This document shows, one piece after another, positions 61,438-64,000 of a DNA stretch of 64,000 nt. The stretch covers positions 301,717 through 365,716 of the forward strand of contig NZ_CAJVCE010000007.1 in assembly GCF_910594985.1 (NCBI RefSeq), given 5' to 3'. The stretch's first letter is position 1. Each line of letters opens with the position of its first letter. The notes beneath the pieces were generated by a model. The model was given only the letters and a program-made list of their open reading frames with translations. It searched no databases and was not told the origin of the DNA. The stretch is from Paenibacillus allorhizosphaerae (GTDB lineage Bacteria; Bacillota; Bacilli; Paenibacillales; NBRC-103111). The position numbers and the translations under genes are program-made.

Positions 61438-61487
61438 GTTGCAATGGCAACGAATGCAGTCATATAATGGATAGTGGCAAATGCAAC
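61438..61487 (+). promoter_or_regulatory. MarR promoter with two operator sites
   Basis: Site 1 GTTGCAATGGCAAC (61438-61451) and site 2 GTGGCAAATGCAAC (61474-61487) are inverted versions of one motif, GTTGCAnTnGCnAC. They bracket the -10 TATAAT at 61463-61468. A -35-like TTGCAA at 61439-61444 lies 18 bases upstream. This is the layout of an autorepressed MarR gene. Confidence 0.75.
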
Positions 61488-61513
61488 TATCGTACGGCCT
61501 GAAGGAGGAAGTC

Positions 61514-61963
61514 ATGATCGACCGTAAAAACACGATCCCCCGCTGGGTGTCCCTACTGTACCGATACGGCCAAATGTACGTAGGCGAACGGCTGAAACAT
61601 TACGATATAGGGAGAGGCCAATATATTTTTCTCAATGCGCTCTACAAAGAAGACGGGCTCAGTCAGGAAGAAATATCAAGCGATCTGAAGATCGATAAAG
61701 GCACGACCGCGAAAGCGCTCAAGAAGCTGGAAGAGCAAGGATATATCGTACGAAAAGTGCGAGAGGAGGATAAGCGCTCTTATCGCGTTTTTTTGACGGA
61801 GAAAGCGATGCTCATCAAGGACGACGTCCGCTCCGTGCTCGTAGAGTGGCGCAACATATTATCCGAAGGATTGACGGAGGAAGAAAAGCGGCTTGCGCTT
61901 GAGCTGCTGGAGAAGATGGGCAGCAATGCGGCGCGATACGAAAAAGACAGCTCCAAATCTTGA
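61514..61963 (+). CDS. MarR-family transcriptional regulator
   Basis: The protein has 149 residues. The winged helix reads DGLSQEEISSDLKIDKGTTA then KALKKLEEQGYIVRKVREED and the wing KRSYRVFLTEKA; dimerisation helices are at both ends. GAAGGAGG precedes the ATG at 61514. It lies 26 bases upstream of an MFS exporter gene in the same operon, so it probably represses efflux until an inducer binds. Two operator-like repeats flank its -10 box. Confidence 0.93.
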   Translation: MIDRKNTIPRWVSLLYRYGQMYVGERLKHYDIGRGQYIFLNALYKEDGLSQEEISSDLKIDKGTTAKALKKLEEQGYIVRKVREEDKRSYRVFLTEKAMLIKDDVRSVLVEWRNILSEGLTEEEKRLALELLEKMGSNAARYEKDSSKS

Positions 61964-61989
61964 TCGAAACATGCAGGCAGGTGAACCTT

Positions 61990-63255
61990 ATGAATATTCG
62001 CAGCGCCGGAGTCCGGCTCGTCAACAATCATTTTCATGCACTAACCCATAAAAATTACCGTTATTTCTGGTTCGGCCAATGCGTCTCCCTCATCGGCACC
62101 TGGATGCAAAACATCGGACAATCATGGCTTGTGCTTACGCTGACGGGATCGCCTTTTTTGCTTGGGCTCGTCGGGACGATTCAGTTTTTGCCGATCACAT
62201 GCTTCTCGCTGTTCGCCGGGGCGCTTATCGACAAGTTTCCGAAAAAAAACATTTTGCTCGTCACCCAATCGATCTCAATGGTGCTCGCGCTCACGTTGTC
62301 CGTCCTCGTCTTCACGGATACGATCAAATACGGTTATGTGCTGACGATCGCGTTCCTGCTTGGTCTTTCCAATACGATCGATATGCCTACGAGGCAGTCG
62401 TTCAATATCGAGATTGTCGGCAAAGACGACTTGATGAACGCCATTGCGCTTAATTCCACTACCTTTAATCTCGCCCGGATTATCGGTCCGTCGATCGGCG
62501 CCGTTATGATGGCGTATCTGGGAGCCGGCTGGTGCTTCCTGCTGAACGGGCTCAGCTTTATCGCGGTCATCTACGGTTTGACTCGGATTCAGGCGATCCC
62601 TTACGTGAGACAAAAGAAAAAAGGCGACGGCATCCTGAAGGAAATCAAGGACGGCATTCAATATATCGCTAGAGACCGGCTGCTTGCGCAAACGCTGCTG
62701 CTCGTCACGATCATCGGTACGCTGGCATACAACTTTAACGTGCTCATTCCCGTCTTCACAAGAGATGTGCTCCATCTGGACGAAAAAGCGTACGGCATGC
62801 TGATGTCTTGCCTGGGCGTCGGATCGCTGGCCGGTGCCTTGACGATGTCGTTTCGCAGCAAAAGAGGACCGAAGCTGGCCCAAACGATCATTTGCTCGGT
62901 CGTCATCGCCTGTTTCTTATTTTTGAACGGCTTGTCCGGGTCGGTATATTTGCTCGGATTGTCGCTGGCGGCAACCGGATTTTTTAACATCCTGTTCTCT
63001 ACCAACTCCAACTCGCTCTTGCAAATGCACGCCAAGGACGAATACCGTTCGCGGGTCATGAGCGTCTATTCGTTGGTATTCGCCGGTTCGACGCCGGTCG
63101 GAAATTTGCTCATGGGTTTTATGGCGGGCAAATTCGGAGCCGACGGCGCCTACTTATGGAGCGGCATCCTTTGTCTGCTTCCTTGTCTGTTCATCATTAT
63201 GGTGTTTCGCGCCAAAAAAACGGCTGTGGAGCAATCCGAAATCGCCGGAAGTTGA
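61990..63255 (+). CDS. MFS exporter (MFS_3/enterobactin-exporter type)
   Basis: The protein has 421 residues and 12 helices. The opening NYRYFWFGQCVSLIGTWMQN is the signature of the MFS_3 group (EntS-like exporters), followed by GALIDKFPKKNILLVTQSIS, DMPTRQSFNIEIVGKDDLMN and ALNSTTFNLARIIGPSIGAV. Such proteins export siderophores or drugs. The ATG at 61990 has AGGTGA upstream; a start ten codons earlier lacks one. It is co-transcribed with the MarR gene and followed by a terminator. Confidence 0.92.
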   Translation: MNIRSAGVRLVNNHFHALTHKNYRYFWFGQCVSLIGTWMQNIGQSWLVLTLTGSPFLLGLVGTIQFLPITCFSLFAGALIDKFPKKNILLVTQSISMVLALTLSVLVFTDTIKYGYVLTIAFLLGLSNTIDMPTRQSFNIEIVGKDDLMNAIALNSTTFNLARIIGPSIGAVMMAYLGAGWCFLLNGLSFIAVIYGLTRIQAIPYVRQKKKGDGILKEIKDGIQYIARDRLLAQTLLLVTIIGTLAYNFNVLIPVFTRDVLHLDEKAYGMLMSCLGVGSLAGALTMSFRSKRGPKLAQTIICSVVIACFLFLNGLSGSVYLLGLSLAATGFFNILFSTNSNSLLQMHAKDEYRSRVMSVYSLVFAGSTPVGNLLMGFMAGKFGADGAYLWSGILCLLPCLFIIMVFRAKKTAVEQSEIAGS

Positions 63256-63278
63256 CCAAGCATTCATCGTTTCATATG

Positions 63279-63326
63279 AGGAGAATGGATTCCGGAGCAA
63301 GCGCGGAGACGTTCTCCTTTTTTCTT
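63279..63326 (+). terminator. terminator of the marR-MFS operon
   Basis: AGGAGAA and TTCTCCT arms enclose a G+C-rich interior and are followed by TTTTTCTT, 24 bases past the MFS stop. Confidence 0.75.
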
Positions 63327-63428
63327 AGTATAATCGGGACATCGTTTTCCGAAATATGGTAAAATAGATTGCAATCGGCTCGATTCGCGAGTGATAGAGA
63401 GCTCGGCTATGAAAAAGGGGGCTTGATA

Positions 63429-63821
63429 ATGACATACAGCGGATTTGAGACCTTTCGCCGGTTGGCATTGGCTTTACCCGGGACGGTCGAAAGCCAGTCT
63501 TACGGAACGCCGTCCTTTAAAGTAAAGGACAAACTGCTCGCTCGTTTTCATGAAGACGGGGTCTCCTTGGTATTGAAAATGGAGTTTGAAACGCGCGATT
63601 TTGTCATGCAGATGAATCCGGAAACCTACTTTATTACCGATCATTACAGAAAGTATCCTTATGTTTTGGCACGATTGAACGACGAGGTTGATTGGGAGCA
63701 GTTGAAGGGGCATTTGATCATCACGTGGAAGTCGCTCGCATCCAAAAAGCTGCTGCAGCGGTTTGAAGAAACGAACGGCTGCGAAACGGAAACGCTCCCG
63801 AAAAATAAAGTATTAGACTAA
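63429..63821 (+). CDS. MmcQ/YjbR family protein
   Basis: The protein has 130 residues. It starts MTYSGFETFRRLALALPGTV and continues YGTPSFKVKDKLLARFHEDG, with late HLIITWKSLASKKLLQRF, the double-wing pattern of the MmcQ/YjbR (CyaY-like fold) family. DNA binding has been proposed from structure but no function is established. AAGGGGG lies 7 bases before ATG 63429; the frame extends upstream without support. Confidence 0.85.
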   Translation: MTYSGFETFRRLALALPGTVESQSYGTPSFKVKDKLLARFHEDGVSLVLKMEFETRDFVMQMNPETYFITDHYRKYPYVLARLNDEVDWEQLKGHLIITWKSLASKKLLQRFEETNGCETETLPKNKVLD

Positions 63822-63837
63822 ATCATCCTTAAATTTA

Positions 63838-63890
63838 GAAACAGCGGCAGTCATAGACGAGAAAATAAAGTCCTTGACTATCGCTGTTTC
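63838..63890 (+). terminator. hairpin after the MmcQ/YjbR gene
   Basis: GAAACAGCG (63838-63846) pairs with CGCTGTTTC (63882-63890), with AGTCA/TGACT pairing inside. It lacks a T run, so it may be a processing or partial termination signal. The sequence from here to the window end shows nothing else. Confidence 0.5.
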
Positions 63891-64000
63891 ATTGCGCCAT
63901 TCCCGATAATGGGTTTTTACACCAATTTACTGTATAGACCTTTTTTAATACTGATACTCAATATTACAGTAGATGCAGCGAGTAACCAATTATGATTCCA

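Noticed and set aside
1..64000. tRNA, rRNA or CRISPR arrays
   Set aside because: No cloverleaf-like tRNA sequence, rRNA segment or regularly spaced direct repeats with unique spacers was seen. The two tandem arrays have no spacers.

Overview
The window looks like a chromosomal segment of a Paenibacillus-like member of the Bacillota. GC content is moderate, ribosome binding sites are strong GGAGG types, GTG and TTG starts are frequent, and there are S-layer-homology and lipoprotein genes, paired two-component systems and many AraC-type regulators. No rRNA, tRNA or CRISPR array was recognised.

Region 1 (1-26 kb) is mostly ordinary chromosome devoted to carbohydrate and cell-wall salvage. It holds the start of an alpha-galactosidase gene, a kinase/regulator pair next to an S-layer-homology protein, and a MurNAc recycling cluster: a GH3 NagZ-like protein lacking catalytic residues, NamZ, MurR, and a divergent sugar kinase plus MurQ. 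Further on are a Gfo/Idh dehydrogenase, two orphan sugar-binding lipoproteins each next to AraC regulators, an ABC exporter followed by a second two-component system, a Nudix hydrolase, an MFS exporter, a DUF2536 protein and a lipoprotein GH88 hydrolase.

Region 2 (about 26-45 kb) is accessory DNA. It has broken genes (an MntA/HepT deletion remnant, IS110 and TnpB pieces, YnfA, KtrB, AraC and Gfo/Idh fragments) and two divergent arsenic operons. One is a MarR-type regulator, an ArsO-like flavoprotein, a 59-residue Cys-ended protein and ArsM; the other is ArsR, Acr3 and ArsC. It also has a run of small single-gene units (kinase, SRPBCC, GNAT, HIT, MerR plus membrane protein). These are separated by a recurring intergenic element, a core of the form CTATCGTTCTCCGTTAG, a G+C-rich hairpin and a second core CTATCCTGCCNGTTACTTCA, and the core often carries the stop codon of the gene. 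This cassette-like arrangement is the most interesting pattern in the window.

Region 3 (46-57.3 kb) is a Gram-positive conjugation (type IV secretion) module. A VirD4 coupling ATPase, an EssB/YukC-like protein (a family known from type VII secretion) and a VbhA/Fic-type toxin-antitoxin pair are transcribed leftward. A pilin-like protein, a PrgI-like protein, the VirB4 ATPase, a lysozyme/NlpC-P60 hydrolase, a VirB8-like protein, a VirB6/TrbL-like protein and a small lipoprotein are transcribed rightward. No relaxase or integrase lies in the window. A decayed IS3-family element (57.5-58.8 kb) has cut into a neighbouring membrane-protein gene.

Region 4 (59-64 kb) is ordinary chromosome: an NAD-dependent epimerase-like protein, a helical-repeat protein, a MarR regulator with two clear operator sites driving an MFS exporter, and a MmcQ/YjbR protein.

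All family assignments come from reading the translations by eye. No database search was run.
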